Translations under genes and position numbers: made by a program
Source: Cellulomonas sp. ES6
GTDB lineage: Bacteria > Actinomycetota > Actinomycetes > Actinomycetales > Cellulomonadaceae
DNA length: 64,000 nt
Assembly: GCF_030053835.1 (NCBI RefSeq)
Contig: NZ_CP125655.1
Location: 1,302,001 to 1,366,000 of the forward strand
Direction: 5' to 3'
Shown here: positions 18,118 to 29,252 of the stretch, one piece after another
Layout: each line of letters starts with the position of its first letter
How positions within the stretch are numbered: position 1 is the stretch's first letter
Notes under the pieces: generated by a model
The model's input: only the letters and a program-made list of their open reading frames with translations
Databases searched by the model: none
Told to the model about the DNA's origin: nothing

Positions 18118-19083
18118 TCAGGGCGTCGGCTCCGCGTCGGGGGCGCCGTCGCCCGGGCTCGGGGTCCCGTCGGCCGGCGCCGACCCATTGTCCCCCGCCT
18201 CCGGGTCCTGCGCGGACCCGCCGGCCTCACCGGTCCCGGCGACACCCGCGACCTGCACGGAGTCCCAGAGCCGCGCGTACCAGGGCCGCGTCGGGTCGTC
18301 GGAGTCCGCCGAGGTCGCGGGCCCGGCCGGCGCCTCGTCCGCGGGCTGCTCCTCCGGCACGACCTCCGGGTCCGCCACGCGCAGCGCCCGCTCCCCCGGC
18401 ATCACGAACGCCAGCCGCGACCGGGCCTGCGCCTCCACGTACGCCGGGTCCGACCAGCGGTCCAGCTCCGCCTGCAGGTCGTCGTTCGCCTGCTCGGCGG
18501 CGGCGACCTCGGCGCGGAGCTGCTCCAGCTGCACCTGCTGGTCGAGGTACTGCCGCAACGTCGGGAAGACCAGCACGAACGCGATCGAGAGCACGACGAG
18601 CATCACCAGCGCGCGGACGGTGAACAGCCGCGGCAGCCGCTGCTGGACGGTCTCGGCGCGGGGACCCCGGCGGTCGGCGCCGCCCGTGCGCGCGCCCGGG
18701 CGGGAGCTGCTGGGGCGACCCGCCGCGGGGCGTGGCGGCGCGGAGCGCGCGCGGGACGCCGTGGGACGCGGGGCCGCGGGACGCGGGACGGACTGCTGCG
18801 GCACGCCCGGGCGGGGGCTGCCCGCGGTGCCGACGGTGCCGGGCGCGGGTGAGCGCGGCACGGCCGCGGTGCTGGGCGCCCCCGGGGTCCGGGCCGGCGT
18901 GCGCGGCGCCGTCGCGGGACGGGGCTTCCCGGTGCGGCTCGCGCCGGCAGCTCCCCTGCCCGCAGCCCCTCTCGCCGGCGCGGGTGCCTGCCCGCGGGCG
19001 GCGTCGGTGCGGCGCGCCGCCTCGCGGCTCACGTCGTCCCCGGCCCCGGTGCGGGGCGCGGCGGGACGACGAGGGGCGGGCAT
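18118..19083 (-). CDS. FtsB/DivIC-like septum formation initiator
   Basis: Bitopic cell-division protein of 321 residues. A long disordered Ala/Pro/Arg-rich cytoplasmic region (residues 1-150) precedes one transmembrane helix (about 153-174), then a coiled coil (QYLDQQVQLEQLRAEVAAAE...) and the DivIC hallmark SDPAYVEAQARSRLAFVMPGE; the last 90 residues are acidic and low-complexity. FtsB/DivIC proteins join FtsL and FtsQ to activate septal wall synthesis. Position between eno and DUF501 is the standard actinobacterial order. ATG 19081-19083; an upstream in-frame start is possible but lacks support. Confidence 0.88.
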   Translation of the reverse strand: MPAPRRPAAPRTGAGDDVSREAARRTDAARGQAPAPARGAAGRGAAGASRTGKPRPATAPRTPARTPGAPSTAAVPRSPAPGTVGTAGSPRPGVPQQSVPRPAAPRPTASRARSAPPRPAAGRPSSSRPGARTGGADRRGPRAETVQQRLPRLFTVRALVMLVVLSIAFVLVFPTLRQYLDQQVQLEQLRAEVAAAEQANDDLQAELDRWSDPAYVEAQARSRLAFVMPGERALRVADPEVVPEEQPADEAPAGPATSADSDDPTRPWYARLWDSVQVAGVAGTGEAGGSAQDPEAGDNGSAPADGTPSPGDGAPDAEPTP

Positions 19084-19176
19084 GGACCCGATTGTGCCCC
19101 GCCCGGCCCCGCCCGCCCCGCAGGTGGCCCGGCCGTGTCCGCCGCCACGCACACGATCCGCACATCCCCCGACCCC

Positions 19177-19247
19177 GCGAGGTCGGCACGTCCAGGCGAG
19201 GTCGGCAGCTCCAGGTGCCGACCTCGCACCGGGACTGCCGACCTCGC
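19177..19247. repeat. Four-box inverted array (GCGAGGTCGGCA x2, TGCCGACCTCGC x2)
   Basis: Boxes at 19177-19188 and 19196-19207 point one way; 19216-19227 and 19236-19247 point the other. All four are identical 12-mers, spaced 19-20 bp start to start. It lies 94 bp upstream of the FtsB-like gene and downstream of the eno terminator. Could be a nested hairpin in RNA or a multi-box operator. Confidence 0.85.
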
Positions 19248-19278
19248 GGACCAGGAGGGGGCGACGGGGGTGGACGCG

Positions 19279-19317
19279 CCGGAGGCCGGCAGCCCCGTCA
19301 GGGCTGCCGGCCTCCGG
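19279..19317. terminator. Terminator of eno
   Basis: Perfect 17-bp stem, core GGAGGCCGGCAGCCC / GGGCTGCCGGCCTCC with loop CGTCA, beginning 15 bp after the eno stop. Confidence 0.75.
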
Positions 19318-19332
19318 TGTGAGCGTGAGGGC

Positions 19333-20649
<1,317 letters not shown>

Positions 20650-20713
20650 TCAGCCTAGTGCCGTCCGCCGCGTGCGTCGGTGGGACCTTCGGCGAGCGGC
20701 CGGTGAACACGCG

Positions 20714-20760
20714 ACGACGGGCCCCGGGCGGCCGTGGCGGCCGGGCCCGGGACCCGTCGT
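20714..20760. terminator. Terminator of pntAB
   Basis: Long imperfect hairpin closed by ACGACGGG / CCCGTCGT, starting 9 bp after the pntB stop. Confidence 0.6.
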
Positions 20761-20769
20761 GCGGGGGCG

Positions 20770-22155
20770 TCAGAGCGCGGCGACGATGCGCTCCACCTGG
20801 TCCTTCGCGTCGCCGAACAGCATGGCGGTGTTCTCGCGGAAGAACAGCGGGTTCTGCACGCCGGCGTACCCGGTGGCCATCGACCGCTTGAACACGATCA
20901 CCTGCTTGGCGTGCCAGACCTCGAGCACCGGCATCCCGGCGATCGGCGAGCCCGGGTCCTCGAGGGCCGCGGGGTTCACCGTGTCGTTCGCGCCGATGAC
21001 GAGCACCACGTCGGTGTCCGCCAGGTCGTCGTTGATCTCGTCCATCTCGAGCACGATGTCGTACGGCACCTTGGCCTCGGCGAGCAGCACGTTCATGTGC
21101 CCGGGCAGGCGGCCGGCGACGGGGTGCACGCCGAACTTCACGTCGACGCCGGAGGCCCGCAGCCGCGCGACGAGGTCCGCGACCGGGTACTGCGCCTTGG
21201 CCACGGCCATCCCGTAGCCGGGGGTGATGACGACCGAGCCGGCGTTCTTGAGCAGCTCGGCGACCTCGGCCGCCTGGATCTCGCGGTGCTCGCCGTAGTC
21301 CTGCGCGGACGCGCTCACCGTGCCGCCCTCGGCGCCGAAGCCGCCCAGGATCACGCTGATGAACGAGCGGTTCATCGCGCGGCACATGATGTACGACAGG
21401 ATCGCACCGGAGGACCCGACGAGAGCGCCGGTGACGATGAGCAGGTTGTTGCTCAGCATGAAGCCGGCGGCCGCCGCGGCCCACCCGGAGTACGAGTTGA
21501 GCATCGACACCACGACGGGCATGTCGCCGCCGCCGATCGCGGCGACCAGGTGCCACCCGAGCGCCAGCGCGACGACCGTCATGCCGACCAGCGGCACGAG
21601 CGACGGGCTCGCCAGGAACCACGCCATGAGGCCGCCGGAGACGACGAGCGCGCCGAGGTTCAGCCAGTTGCGGCCCGGCAGCGTCAGCGGGGCGGACTTC
21701 ATCTTCGCCGACAGCTTGAGGTACGCGACGACGGACCCGGTGAAGGTCACGGCACCGATGAGCACGCCGAGGAACACCTCGACCAGGTGCACGGCGTCCG
21801 CGTGCGTCTCGGTCAGGTAGGAGTTGAAGCCGACGAGCACGGCCGCGATGCCGACGAACGAGTGCAGCATCGCGATCATCTCGGGCATCTGCGTCATCTC
21901 GACGCTGCGCGCCCGCCACGTGCCGACGGCGATGCCGATGACGAGCACGAGGGCGATGAGCAGCAGCGTGACCAGCGGGCTGCGCTCGGACTGGTCGAGG
22001 CTGAGCACGACGGTGGCGGCGAGGGCGAGGCCCATGCCGACCATGCCGAGCAGGTTGCCGCGCCGGGCGGTCTCCTGCTTGGACAGCCCCGCGAGGCTCA
22101 GGACGAACAGGACGGCGGCGACGAGGTACACGCCCTGGACAGCGGAGGTGAGCAT
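20770..22155 (-). CDS. pntB: NAD(P) transhydrogenase subunit beta
   Basis: Membrane subunit of proton-translocating transhydrogenase, 461 residues. The first 270 residues carry about eight or nine hydrophobic segments; the rest is the NADP(H)-binding domain III with [11 protein letters not shown], the block [20 protein letters not shown] and [12 protein letters not shown]. It couples hydride transfer from NADH to NADP+ to proton import, supplying NADPH. The ATG is one base after the pntA stop. Confidence 0.96.
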   Translation of the reverse strand: MLTSAVQGVYLVAAVLFVLSLAGLSKQETARRGNLLGMVGMGLALAATVVLSLDQSERSPLVTLLLIALVLVIGIAVGTWRARSVEMTQMPEMIAMLHSFVGIAAVLVGFNSYLTETHADAVHLVEVFLGVLIGAVTFTGSVVAYLKLSAKMKSAPLTLPGRNWLNLGALVVSGGLMAWFLASPSLVPLVGMTVVALALGWHLVAAIGGGDMPVVVSMLNSYSGWAAAAAGFMLSNNLLIVTGALVGSSGAILSYIMCRAMNRSFISVILGGFGAEGGTVSASAQDYGEHREIQAAEVAELLKNAGSVVITPGYGMAVAKAQYPVADLVARLRASGVDVKFGVHPVAGRLPGHMNVLLAEAKVPYDIVLEMDEINDDLADTDVVLVIGANDTVNPAALEDPGSPIAGMPVLEVWHAKQVIVFKRSMATGYAGVQNPLFFRENTAMLFGDAKDQVERIVAAL

Positions 22156-22156
22156 C

Positions 22157-23719
22157 TCAGGCCTCCTCCTTCCGGAACATCCCGATCATGCGGTAGGCCA
22201 CGAGGAAGCCACCGAAGATGTTGATGGAGGCGACGCTCGCCGCCGCGAACGCGAGCGCCGACACCACCCAGTCGTCGCTGCCGATCTGCAGCAGGGCGCC
22301 GACGAGGATGATCCCGGAGATGGCGTTCGTCTGGGCCATCAGCGGGGTGTGCAGCGAGTGGCTGACGTTGGAGATGACGTAGTAGCCGACGAACACCGCG
22401 AGCACGAACACGGTGAAGTGCCCGAGGAACGCGGCCGGCGAGAACGTGATCGCCAGCGCGAGCAGCACGGCGCCGAGCGCGAGCCCGACCATCTGCCGCC
22501 GGCCCTTGCGCGCCGCGGCCTCGCGGGCGAGCCGGGCCTTCTCGGCCGGGTCGACCGGCGCGACGGCGGGCACCGCGTCCGCGGCGGGCGCCGCGGAGAC
22601 CTGCACCGGCGGGGGCGGCCACATCACCTCCCCGGCCCTCGTCACGGTCATGCCGCGCTGCACGACGTCGTCCACGTCGAGCACCAGCGCGCCGTCCTTG
22701 CCCGGCGTGAGGAGCTTGAGCAGGTTCACCACGTTGGTGCCGAAGAGCTGCGAGGTGTGCCGCGCCATCCGGCTGGTGAGGTCGGTGTACCCGAGGATCG
22801 TCACGCCGTTCGCGGTGACGACCTTCTCCCCCGGGACGGTGAGCTCGCAGTTGCCGCCGCCGGACGCCGCCAGGTCGACGATCACGCTGCCCGGCCGCAT
22901 CGCGGCGACCATCTCGGCGCTGATCGTGCGGGGCGCGGTGCCGCGCACGAGGGCCGTCGTGACGACGATGTCCGCCTTGGCCGTCTCCGCCGCGTACATC
23001 TCCGCGGTGAGCCGCTCCTGCTCCTCGGTCAGCGCGCTCGCGTAGCCGTCGGCGCTGACCTCCTGCTGGGCGGCCTCGGCCTGGACGAACGTCGCGCCCA
23101 TGGACTCGATCTGCTCGCCGACCTCCGGGCGCACGTCGTAGGCGCGCACCTGGGCGCCGAGGCTGCCGGCGGCGCCGATGGCCGCGAGCCCCGCGACGCC
23201 GGCTCCGATCACGAACACCGTGGCCGGGCGCGTCTTGCCCGCGGCGGTCACCTGGCCGGTGAACATCCCGCCGAACTCCTCGGCGGCCTCGATGACGGCG
23301 CGGTAGCCGGCGACGTTGGACATGGTGCTCAGGACGTCGAGCGCCTGCGCGCGCGAGATGCGCGGGACCGCGTCGAGGGCCAGGGCCGAGACGCCACGGG
23401 CCGCGAGGGACGCCACGAGCTCGGGGTGGGCGGCCGGGGCCATCATCGACACCAGCGTGGCGCCGGGGGTCAGGGCGGCGATCTCGGCGTCACCCGGGGC
23501 GTTCACGGCGGTGACCACGTCGCTGGCCCAGACCTCGGCGGCGTCGGCGAGGGCCGCGCCGGCCTCGGCGTAGGCCGCGTCGGGGAAGCTCGCCGCGGCA
23601 CCCGCGCCGTGCTCGACCACCACCTCGTACCCGAGCTTCGCGAGCTGGGCGACGGTGGCGGGCGTCGCGGCGACCAGGCGCTCGCCGGGCCGGCTCTCCT
23701 TCGGGACGCCGATCCTCAT
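22157..23719 (-). CDS. pntA: NAD(P) transhydrogenase subunit alpha
   Basis: A 520-residue protein combining the NAD(H)-binding domain I (N-terminal 375 residues: [47 protein letters not shown]) with a C-terminal membrane part of about four helices (residues 425-515). This is the fused, E. coli-like PntA rather than the split PntAA/PntAB seen in some actinobacteria. A charged low-complexity linker joins the two. ATG with GAGGAGGGG upstream. Directly followed by pntB. Confidence 0.96.
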   Translation of the reverse strand: MRIGVPKESRPGERLVAATPATVAQLAKLGYEVVVEHGAGAAASFPDAAYAEAGAALADAAEVWASDVVTAVNAPGDAEIAALTPGATLVSMMAPAAHPELVASLAARGVSALALDAVPRISRAQALDVLSTMSNVAGYRAVIEAAEEFGGMFTGQVTAAGKTRPATVFVIGAGVAGLAAIGAAGSLGAQVRAYDVRPEVGEQIESMGATFVQAEAAQQEVSADGYASALTEEQERLTAEMYAAETAKADIVVTTALVRGTAPRTISAEMVAAMRPGSVIVDLAASGGGNCELTVPGEKVVTANGVTILGYTDLTSRMARHTSQLFGTNVVNLLKLLTPGKDGALVLDVDDVVQRGMTVTRAGEVMWPPPPVQVSAAPAADAVPAVAPVDPAEKARLAREAAARKGRRQMVGLALGAVLLALAITFSPAAFLGHFTVFVLAVFVGYYVISNVSHSLHTPLMAQTNAISGIILVGALLQIGSDDWVVSALAFAAASVASINIFGGFLVAYRMIGMFRKEEA

Positions 23720-23889
23720 CGACCCCTCCTCATCCGTGGACGCGCACCCGGGGGTGCGCTGGACCGGCCGCGCGGGGGCGTGGCCGCGACCATCCTGCCC
23801 AGCCCGGGGGCGGGGCGTGCCGGACCTTCGGCCCGGCAACCGCTTTCCTGCTGCTGGGGGCGGTGTGACAAACCTCGCGGCGGGCCCGG

Positions 23890-24621
23890 TCAGTCCGCCT
23901 GCTGGACGCCCGCGGCCTCCGCGGCCCGCAGCCGGGCCTCCCACGCCGCCGTCGCGCGCCGCAGCTCGCCCTCCGCGTCGAGCCCCTCGCGGCGGGCCTC
24001 CTGCACCAGCGCCAGCAGCCGCGCGCCGAGGTCGGCGCCGTCGGCGGTCCCGTCCCCGGTCGCACCGGCGGCCGTGTCGAGGCCCGCGCGGGCCGCACGC
24101 GAGGCGACCTTCTGCGCCCGGGCCAGCGCGCCCATCGCCAGCGGGACGCCGTCGAGCACCGACTCGCGCTGCTTCTCGACCCGCTTGATGCGCTCCCACT
24201 GCCGGTGCACGCCGTCGGCGCCGTCGACCTCCGCGCCCGCGAAGACGTGCGGGTGCCGGCGGACCAGCTTCGCGACGAGGTCCGCCGCGACGTCGTCGAC
24301 GTCGAACGGGTCGTCCGGGTCCTCCTGCGCGATGCGGGCGTGGAAGACCACCTGCAGCAGCAGGTCCCCCAGCTCCTCGCGCAGGTTCGCCCGGTCGCCG
24401 CGCTCCACGGCCTCGGCGACCTCGTAGGCCTCCTCCAGCACGTACGGCACCAGCGACGCGTGCGTCTGCTCGGCGTCCCACGGGCAGCCGCCCGGCGAGC
24501 GCAGCCGGTCCATGACGGCGACGAGCCGGCGCAGCGGGTCCCCGGCCCCGGCGTCGCCCCCGGCACCCGGGTGCCCGTCGCCGGGCCCGCCCGGCCGCGA
24601 GGTGCCGGGCGCGGCGGTCAC
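23890..24621 (-). CDS. mazG: MazG family nucleoside triphosphate pyrophosphohydrolase
   Basis: House-cleaning enzyme that hydrolyses non-canonical or surplus NTPs to NMP and PPi. 243 residues with an all-alpha MazG domain: [22 protein letters not shown], then [15 protein letters not shown] supplying the metal-binding acidic residues, and RRHPHVFAG. The C-terminal third is lower-complexity. The GTG start overlaps the stop of the upstream lipoprotein gene by four bases, so the pair is co-translated. Confidence 0.9.
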   Translation of the reverse strand: MTAAPGTSRPGGPGDGHPGAGGDAGAGDPLRRLVAVMDRLRSPGGCPWDAEQTHASLVPYVLEEAYEVAEAVERGDRANLREELGDLLLQVVFHARIAQEDPDDPFDVDDVAADLVAKLVRRHPHVFAGAEVDGADGVHRQWERIKRVEKQRESVLDGVPLAMGALARAQKVASRAARAGLDTAAGATGDGTADGADLGARLLALVQEARREGLDAEGELRRATAAWEARLRAAEAAGVQQAD

Positions 24622-25169
24622 GGCGTCGCGTCCGCCGCGGCGTCCTGGGCGACGAGCCACGGGTAGGTGGTGGACCCGATCGTGCCCTCGTCGGTCCGCG
24701 TGCCGTAGCGCGGGTTGATCGTGAAGTCGAGCGACGACAGGTCCTCCTGGAGCGCCGTCAGCCGCGCGTCGGCGTCCGAGGCGCCCTGGAGCGCCTGCAG
24801 CGAGAGCACGTAGCGCATCACGTCGACGGCGGGCTCGGAGAACTCGCGGTCCTCGGTGCCGCCGGCCGCGGCGACCTGCTGCTGGAGCGCCTCGCCCGCC
24901 TGCTCCGGCGACACGCCCACGCCCGCGTCCTTCGCCGCACCCACGACGAGCGGCTCCTGCACGAGGACGCCCACGATCGCGGACTGCGTCACGCCCTGGA
25001 GCACGTCGGCGAGCTCGCGCGTGGCGCTGTCGACGTCGGCCGCCGACACGACGCGGTCACCGACCACCGCCGCCGCGCCGGGCTGACCCCCGCTACACGC
25101 GGCGAGCGCCGCCACCAGCGCCGCGGCGCCCGTCACCGTCAGCAACCGCCTGCTGGACCTCCGCGTCAC
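24618..25169 (-). CDS. SurA N-terminal-like lipoprotein
   Basis: A 183-residue lipoprotein. Signal peptide with lipobox LAAC at about residues 22-25; the mature part resembles the helical chaperone segment of SurA-type proteins ([22 protein letters not shown]). No PPIase domain is present. Between mfd and mazG this gene is common in actinobacteria. The GTG start at 25167-25169 gives a complete signal peptide; the ribosome-binding site is weak. Confidence 0.8.
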   Translation of the reverse strand: MTRRSSRRLLTVTGAAALVAALAACSGGQPGAAAVVGDRVVSAADVDSATRELADVLQGVTQSAIVGVLVQEPLVVGAAKDAGVGVSPEQAGEALQQQVAAAGGTEDREFSEPAVDVMRYVLSLQALQGASDADARLTALQEDLSSLDFTINPRYGTRTDEGTIGSTTYPWLVAQDAAADATP

Positions 25170-25290
25170 CGCACGCTCACCTTGCCTTCTCCTGGTCGCA
25201 CCCTCGCCCGACCGGGCCATCGTAGAGGCCGCGCCTGGCAGCCCGGGACGCCACGCGCGCGGACGGCCCCGGGCGGCCCGGGCGCGCCGG

Positions 25291-28200
25291 TCAGCGCCCG
25301 GCCGTGCCGACACCCGCCGCCGCGGCCACGTCCCCGAGCACCACCGCGTCGATGAGCTGGCGCGCCCAGGTCAGCACCGCCTCGCCGTGCAGCGGCTTGC
25401 CGCCGATGCGCGCGGTCGTCGGGAACGGCACCAGCACCGTGCGCAGGGCCGGCTTGAGCACCGAGCCCGGGTAGAGGCGCTTGAGCCGCAGCTGCGCGGA
25501 CTCCGGCAGCTCCACCGGCGCGAACCGCACGAACCTGCCCTGCGCGGTGACGTCGCTCAGGCCGGCCGCGCGGGCGTGCAGCCGGAACCGCGCGACCGCG
25601 AAGAGGTTCGTCACCGGCTCGGGGATCGGGCCGTACCGGTCCACCAGCTCCTCGGAGATCTCCGTCAGCGCCGCCTCGTCGGCCGCCGCCGCGAGCTTGC
25701 GGTACGCCTCGAGCCGCAGCCGCTCGTGCGCGATGTAGTCGTGCGGGATGTGCGCGTCCACCGGCAGCTCCACGGTGACGTCCGGCAGCTCCTCCGGCTG
25801 GTCGCCGCGGTAGGACGCCACGGCCTCGCCGACCATGCGGATGTACAGGTCGAACCCGACGCCCTCGATGTGGCCCGACTGCTCGCCGCCCAGCAGGTTG
25901 CCCGCGCCGCGGATCTCGAGGTCCTTCATCGCCACGGCCATGCCCGCGCCGAGGTCCGTGTTCGCGGCGATCGTCGCGAGCCGGTCGTGGGCGGTCTCCG
26001 TCAGGGGCTTCTCCGGCGGGTACAGGAAGTACGCGTACGCGCGCTCGCGCCCGCGGCCCACGCGCCCGCGGAGCTGGTGGAGCTGCGACAGCCCGAGCCG
26101 GTCGGCGCGCTCCAGGATGAGGGTGTTCGCGTTGGAGATGTCCAGGCCGGTCTCGACGATCGTCGTGCAGACCAGGACGTCGAACCTCTTCTCCCAGAAG
26201 TCGACGATCACCTGCTCGAGCTGGTGCTCGTTCATCTTCCCGTGCGCGACGGCGACGCGGGCCTCCGGGACGAGCTCGTTCAGCCGGGACGCCGTGCGCT
26301 CGATGGACTCGACCTTGTTGTGGACGTAGAACACCTGGCCCTCGCGCAGCAGCTCGCGGCGGACGGCGGCGGCGATCTGCTTCTCCTCGTACGCGCCGAC
26401 GAAGGTCAGCACCGGGTGGCGCTCCTCCGGCGGCGTGGCGAGCGTCGACATCTCGCGGATGCCCGTGACCGCCATCTCCAGGGTCCGCGGGATCGGGGTC
26501 GCGGACATCGCGAGCACGTCGACGTTGGTCCGCAGGGCCTTGAGCGTCTCCTTGTGCTCGACGCCGAAGCGCTGCTCCTCGTCGATGACGACCAGGCCGA
26601 GGTCCTTGAACCGGATCTCGCCGGTGATGAGCCGGTGCGTGCCGATCACGATGTCGACCGAGCCGTCGCGCAGGCCGTCGACGACCGCCTCGGACTCCGC
26701 CTTCGTCTGGAACCGCGACAGCGCCTTGACCGTCACCGGGAAGCCCGCGTACCGCTCGGTGAACGTGTCGAGGTGCTGCTGGACCAGCAGCGTGGTGGGC
26801 ACGAGCACCGCCACCTGCTTGCCGTCCTGCACGGCCTTGAACGCCGCGCGCACCGCGATCTCCGTCTTGCCGTAGCCGACGTCGCCGCAGATCAGCCGGT
26901 CCATGGGGATCGGCTTCTCCATGTCCTGCTTGACCTCGTCGATCGTCGCGAGCTGGTCCGGGGTCTCCACGTACGCGAACGCGTCCTCCAGCTCGCGCTG
27001 CCACGGGGTGTCCGGGCCGAACGCGTGGCCCGGGGTCGCCATGCGGGCGCTGTAGAGCCGGATGAGCTCCCCGGCGATCTCCTTGACCGCCTTGCGGGCG
27101 CGCCCCTTGGTCTTCGCCCAGTCGGAGCCGCCCATCTTGTTGAGGCTCGGGGCCTCGCCGCCGACGTACTTGGTCACCTGGTCGAGCTGGTCGGTCGGCA
27201 CGAACAGCCGGTCCCCCGGCTGGCCCCGCTTCGACGACGCGTACTCGATGACCATGTACTCGCGGGTCGCCGCGGCCGCGCCCGAGCCGATGGTCCGGGA
27301 CACCAGCTCGACGAACCGGCCGACGCCGTGCTGCTCGTGCACGACGAAGTCGCCGGGCCGCAGCTGCAGCGGGTCGACGACGTTGCGCCGGCGGCTGGGC
27401 ATGCGGCGCATGTCGCGCGTGCTCGCCCCGGGGCGGCCGGTGAGGTCGGACTCGGAGAACACCGCCAGGCGCAGCCCCTCGGCCACGAAGCCGGGGCCGA
27501 CCTGCGCCGGGGTGACCAGCACGACGCCGCCCTCGGGCTCGGCCTCGAGCGCCGGCACCAGGCGCGCGGGGACGTCGGCGGCGCGCAGCTGCTCCGTCAT
27601 GCGCTGCGCGGGGCCGTGCCCCTCGGTCGCCAGGACCAGGCGCCAGCCGTCCTGCTGGAGCCGCCGCACGTCCGCGACGGCGCGGTCGACCTCGCCGCGG
27701 TAGCGCTCGACGTCGCGGGCGGCGACGACGAGCGTCTCGACGCCGTCCGCGGCGCGCAGCCCGTCCGGGTCCCCCTCCGCGGCGTCGGCGTCGAGCGTGA
27801 ACGGGCTGAGGGTCCACCAGCCGAGCCCGCGCACGGCGGCGAGCGCCCGGACCTCCGCGAACGAGGCGAACGACGCGGCGGACAGGTCCAGCGGCGTCGC
27901 CGCACCGGCCGCGGCCGACGTCCACGCCGCCTGGAGGAACTCCTCCGTGGTGGCGACCAGGTCGTGCGCCCGCCGGCGGACGCGCTCGGGGTCGGCCAGC
28001 ACGAGCAGCGCGTCGTCGGGCACCAGGTCGAGCACCGGGACCATGCGGTCCACCAGGGCGGGGGCGAGCGACTCCATCCCCTCGACGGCGATGCCCTGGG
28101 CGAGCTTGTCGAGCATGTCCACGGCACCCGGCAGCCGCTCGACGAGGGAGGCGGCGCGCTCGCGCACGTCGTCGGTCAGCAGGATCTCCCGGCAGGGCGG

Positions 28201-28944
28201 TGCCCACAGCCCGTGGTCCGCGATCTCGAGGCTGCGCTGGTCGGCGACGGAGAACCAGCGGATCTCCTCGACCGTGTCGCCCCACAGCTCGATGCGCAGC
28301 GGGTGGTCCTCGGTCGGCGGGAACACGTCGAGGATGCCGCCGCGGACCGCGAACTCGCCGCGGCGCTCCACCATGTCGACCCGGCTGTACGCCGCCGCGA
28401 CGAGCCGCTCGGCGACGTCGGTGAGGTCGGCGCGGTCGCCGGGCGCCAGCGCGACGGGCTCGAGCTCGCCCAGGCCGTCGACGACGGGCTGCAGCAGCGC
28501 GCGCACCGGCATCACGAGCACCCGGATCGCCCCCGCGTGGCCGGGCTCCGGCTCGGGGTGCGCCAGCCGGCGGAACACCGCGAGCCGCCGGGCCACGGTG
28601 TCGGCCCGCGGGGACAGCCGCTCGTGCGGCAGCGTCTCCCAGGACGGCAGCACGGCCACGTCGTCGTCGGGCAGGTAGCAGCGCAGCGCGGCTGCCGTCT
28701 CGTCGGCGTCGCGCCCGGTCGCCGTCACGACGACGAGGGGCCGGCCGGCCGCCGAGCGGGGGCGGTCCGACGGCGGCACCGCCTCGCCGGCCGTCGCGCG
28801 GGCGCCGGCGAGGGCGGCGAGCAGCGGCGGCCGCACGCCGGCCGGCCCCACGACGTCGACCGCGCCGCGGGCGGGCACCAGCTCGACGGCGCGCGCCACC
28901 GCGGGGTCGGTGAGCAGGACGGGCAGCAGACCGGCGACGTTCAT
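25291..28944 (-). CDS. mfd: Transcription-repair coupling factor
   Basis: ATP-dependent translocase that removes stalled RNA polymerase and recruits UvrA; 1217 residues, full length. UvrB-like N-terminal module, RNA-polymerase-interaction domain around [15 protein letters not shown], helicase domain with Walker [18 protein letters not shown] (about residue 690) and the DEEQRFGV box (about 787), the TRG region [16 protein letters not shown], and a C-terminal D7 domain. ATG with GGAAGG upstream. A 10-bp hairpin element lies 37-59 bp upstream of the start. Confidence 0.97.
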   Translation of the reverse strand: MNVAGLLPVLLTDPAVARAVELVPARGAVDVVGPAGVRPPLLAALAGARATAGEAVPPSDRPRSAAGRPLVVVTATGRDADETAAALRCYLPDDDVAVLPSWETLPHERLSPRADTVARRLAVFRRLAHPEPEPGHAGAIRVLVMPVRALLQPVVDGLGELEPVALAPGDRADLTDVAERLVAAAYSRVDMVERRGEFAVRGGILDVFPPTEDHPLRIELWGDTVEEIRWFSVADQRSLEIADHGLWAPPCREILLTDDVRERAASLVERLPGAVDMLDKLAQGIAVEGMESLAPALVDRMVPVLDLVPDDALLVLADPERVRRRAHDLVATTEEFLQAAWTSAAAGAATPLDLSAASFASFAEVRALAAVRGLGWWTLSPFTLDADAAEGDPDGLRAADGVETLVVAARDVERYRGEVDRAVADVRRLQQDGWRLVLATEGHGPAQRMTEQLRAADVPARLVPALEAEPEGGVVLVTPAQVGPGFVAEGLRLAVFSESDLTGRPGASTRDMRRMPSRRRNVVDPLQLRPGDFVVHEQHGVGRFVELVSRTIGSGAAAATREYMVIEYASSKRGQPGDRLFVPTDQLDQVTKYVGGEAPSLNKMGGSDWAKTKGRARKAVKEIAGELIRLYSARMATPGHAFGPDTPWQRELEDAFAYVETPDQLATIDEVKQDMEKPIPMDRLICGDVGYGKTEIAVRAAFKAVQDGKQVAVLVPTTLLVQQHLDTFTERYAGFPVTVKALSRFQTKAESEAVVDGLRDGSVDIVIGTHRLITGEIRFKDLGLVVIDEEQRFGVEHKETLKALRTNVDVLAMSATPIPRTLEMAVTGIREMSTLATPPEERHPVLTFVGAYEEKQIAAAVRRELLREGQVFYVHNKVESIERTASRLNELVPEARVAVAHGKMNEHQLEQVIVDFWEKRFDVLVCTTIVETGLDISNANTLILERADRLGLSQLHQLRGRVGRGRERAYAYFLYPPEKPLTETAHDRLATIAANTDLGAGMAVAMKDLEIRGAGNLLGGEQSGHIEGVGFDLYIRMVGEAVASYRGDQPEELPDVTVELPVDAHIPHDYIAHERLRLEAYRKLAAAADEAALTEISEELVDRYGPIPEPVTNLFAVARFRLHARAAGLSDVTAQGRFVRFAPVELPESAQLRLKRLYPGSVLKPALRTVLVPFPTTARIGGKPLHGEAVLTWARQLIDAVVLGDVAAAAGVGTAGR

Positions 28945-28980
28945 GGGTTCCTTCCGCCACGGGGGCGCACAGCACGAGAA

Positions 28981-29003
28981 CCCCGGATCCAGGGGATCCG
29001 GGG
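28981..29003. repeat. Perfect 10-bp hairpin CCCCGGATCC-AGG-GGATCCGGGG
   Basis: Inverted repeat with 3-nt loop, lying between two divergent genes where no terminator is needed. Could affect the mfd leader or bind a protein. Confidence 0.7.
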
Positions 29004-29075
29004 TGGGTGCACCACTCTACGAGCGCCCACCGACAGGCTCACCCGGGAGCAGATCCTTGACACGATCTCACCCAG

Positions 29076-29092
29076 TTTGTCCTAATTTGCCC
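29076..29092. promoter_or_regulatory. Glycan-locus motif, site 1
   Basis: On the minus strand CAAATTAGGACAAA, a match to the shared core AAATCGGACA. It overlaps the predicted -10 of the acyltransferase promoter, which would suit a repressor. Confidence 0.5.
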
Positions 29093-29252
29093 AGGAGGTT
29101 TCGCCTTCAACGGACCCGGTCGGGCAGGACCCGGTTCACCAGCCCGGCCCGCCGGGCCCGCCGACGGCGTGCACCCACCCGCGCCGCACCCGCCCCCGGG
29201 CCCGCCCGGGACAGCACCGGCCACCCCTGCCGCCGACCCACCGGGAGACGAC

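Larger units (their letters stand above)
28945..29252. other. Divergent promoter region of mfd and the acyltransferase gene
   Basis: 308 bp without a gene. It holds a hairpin element at 28981-29003, a candidate promoter with TTGACA at 29057-29062 and CCTAAT at 29081-29086 (18-bp spacing) directed toward the acyltransferase, and one copy of the AAATCGGACA-type motif overlapping that -10. The remaining 150 bp before the acyltransferase start would be an untranslated leader. Confidence 0.6.

Noticed and set aside
29039..29251. An upstream GTG start at 29169 for the acyltransferase
   Set aside because: It lacks a ribosome-binding site and adds only low-complexity residues; ATG 29253 has GGGAG in place.
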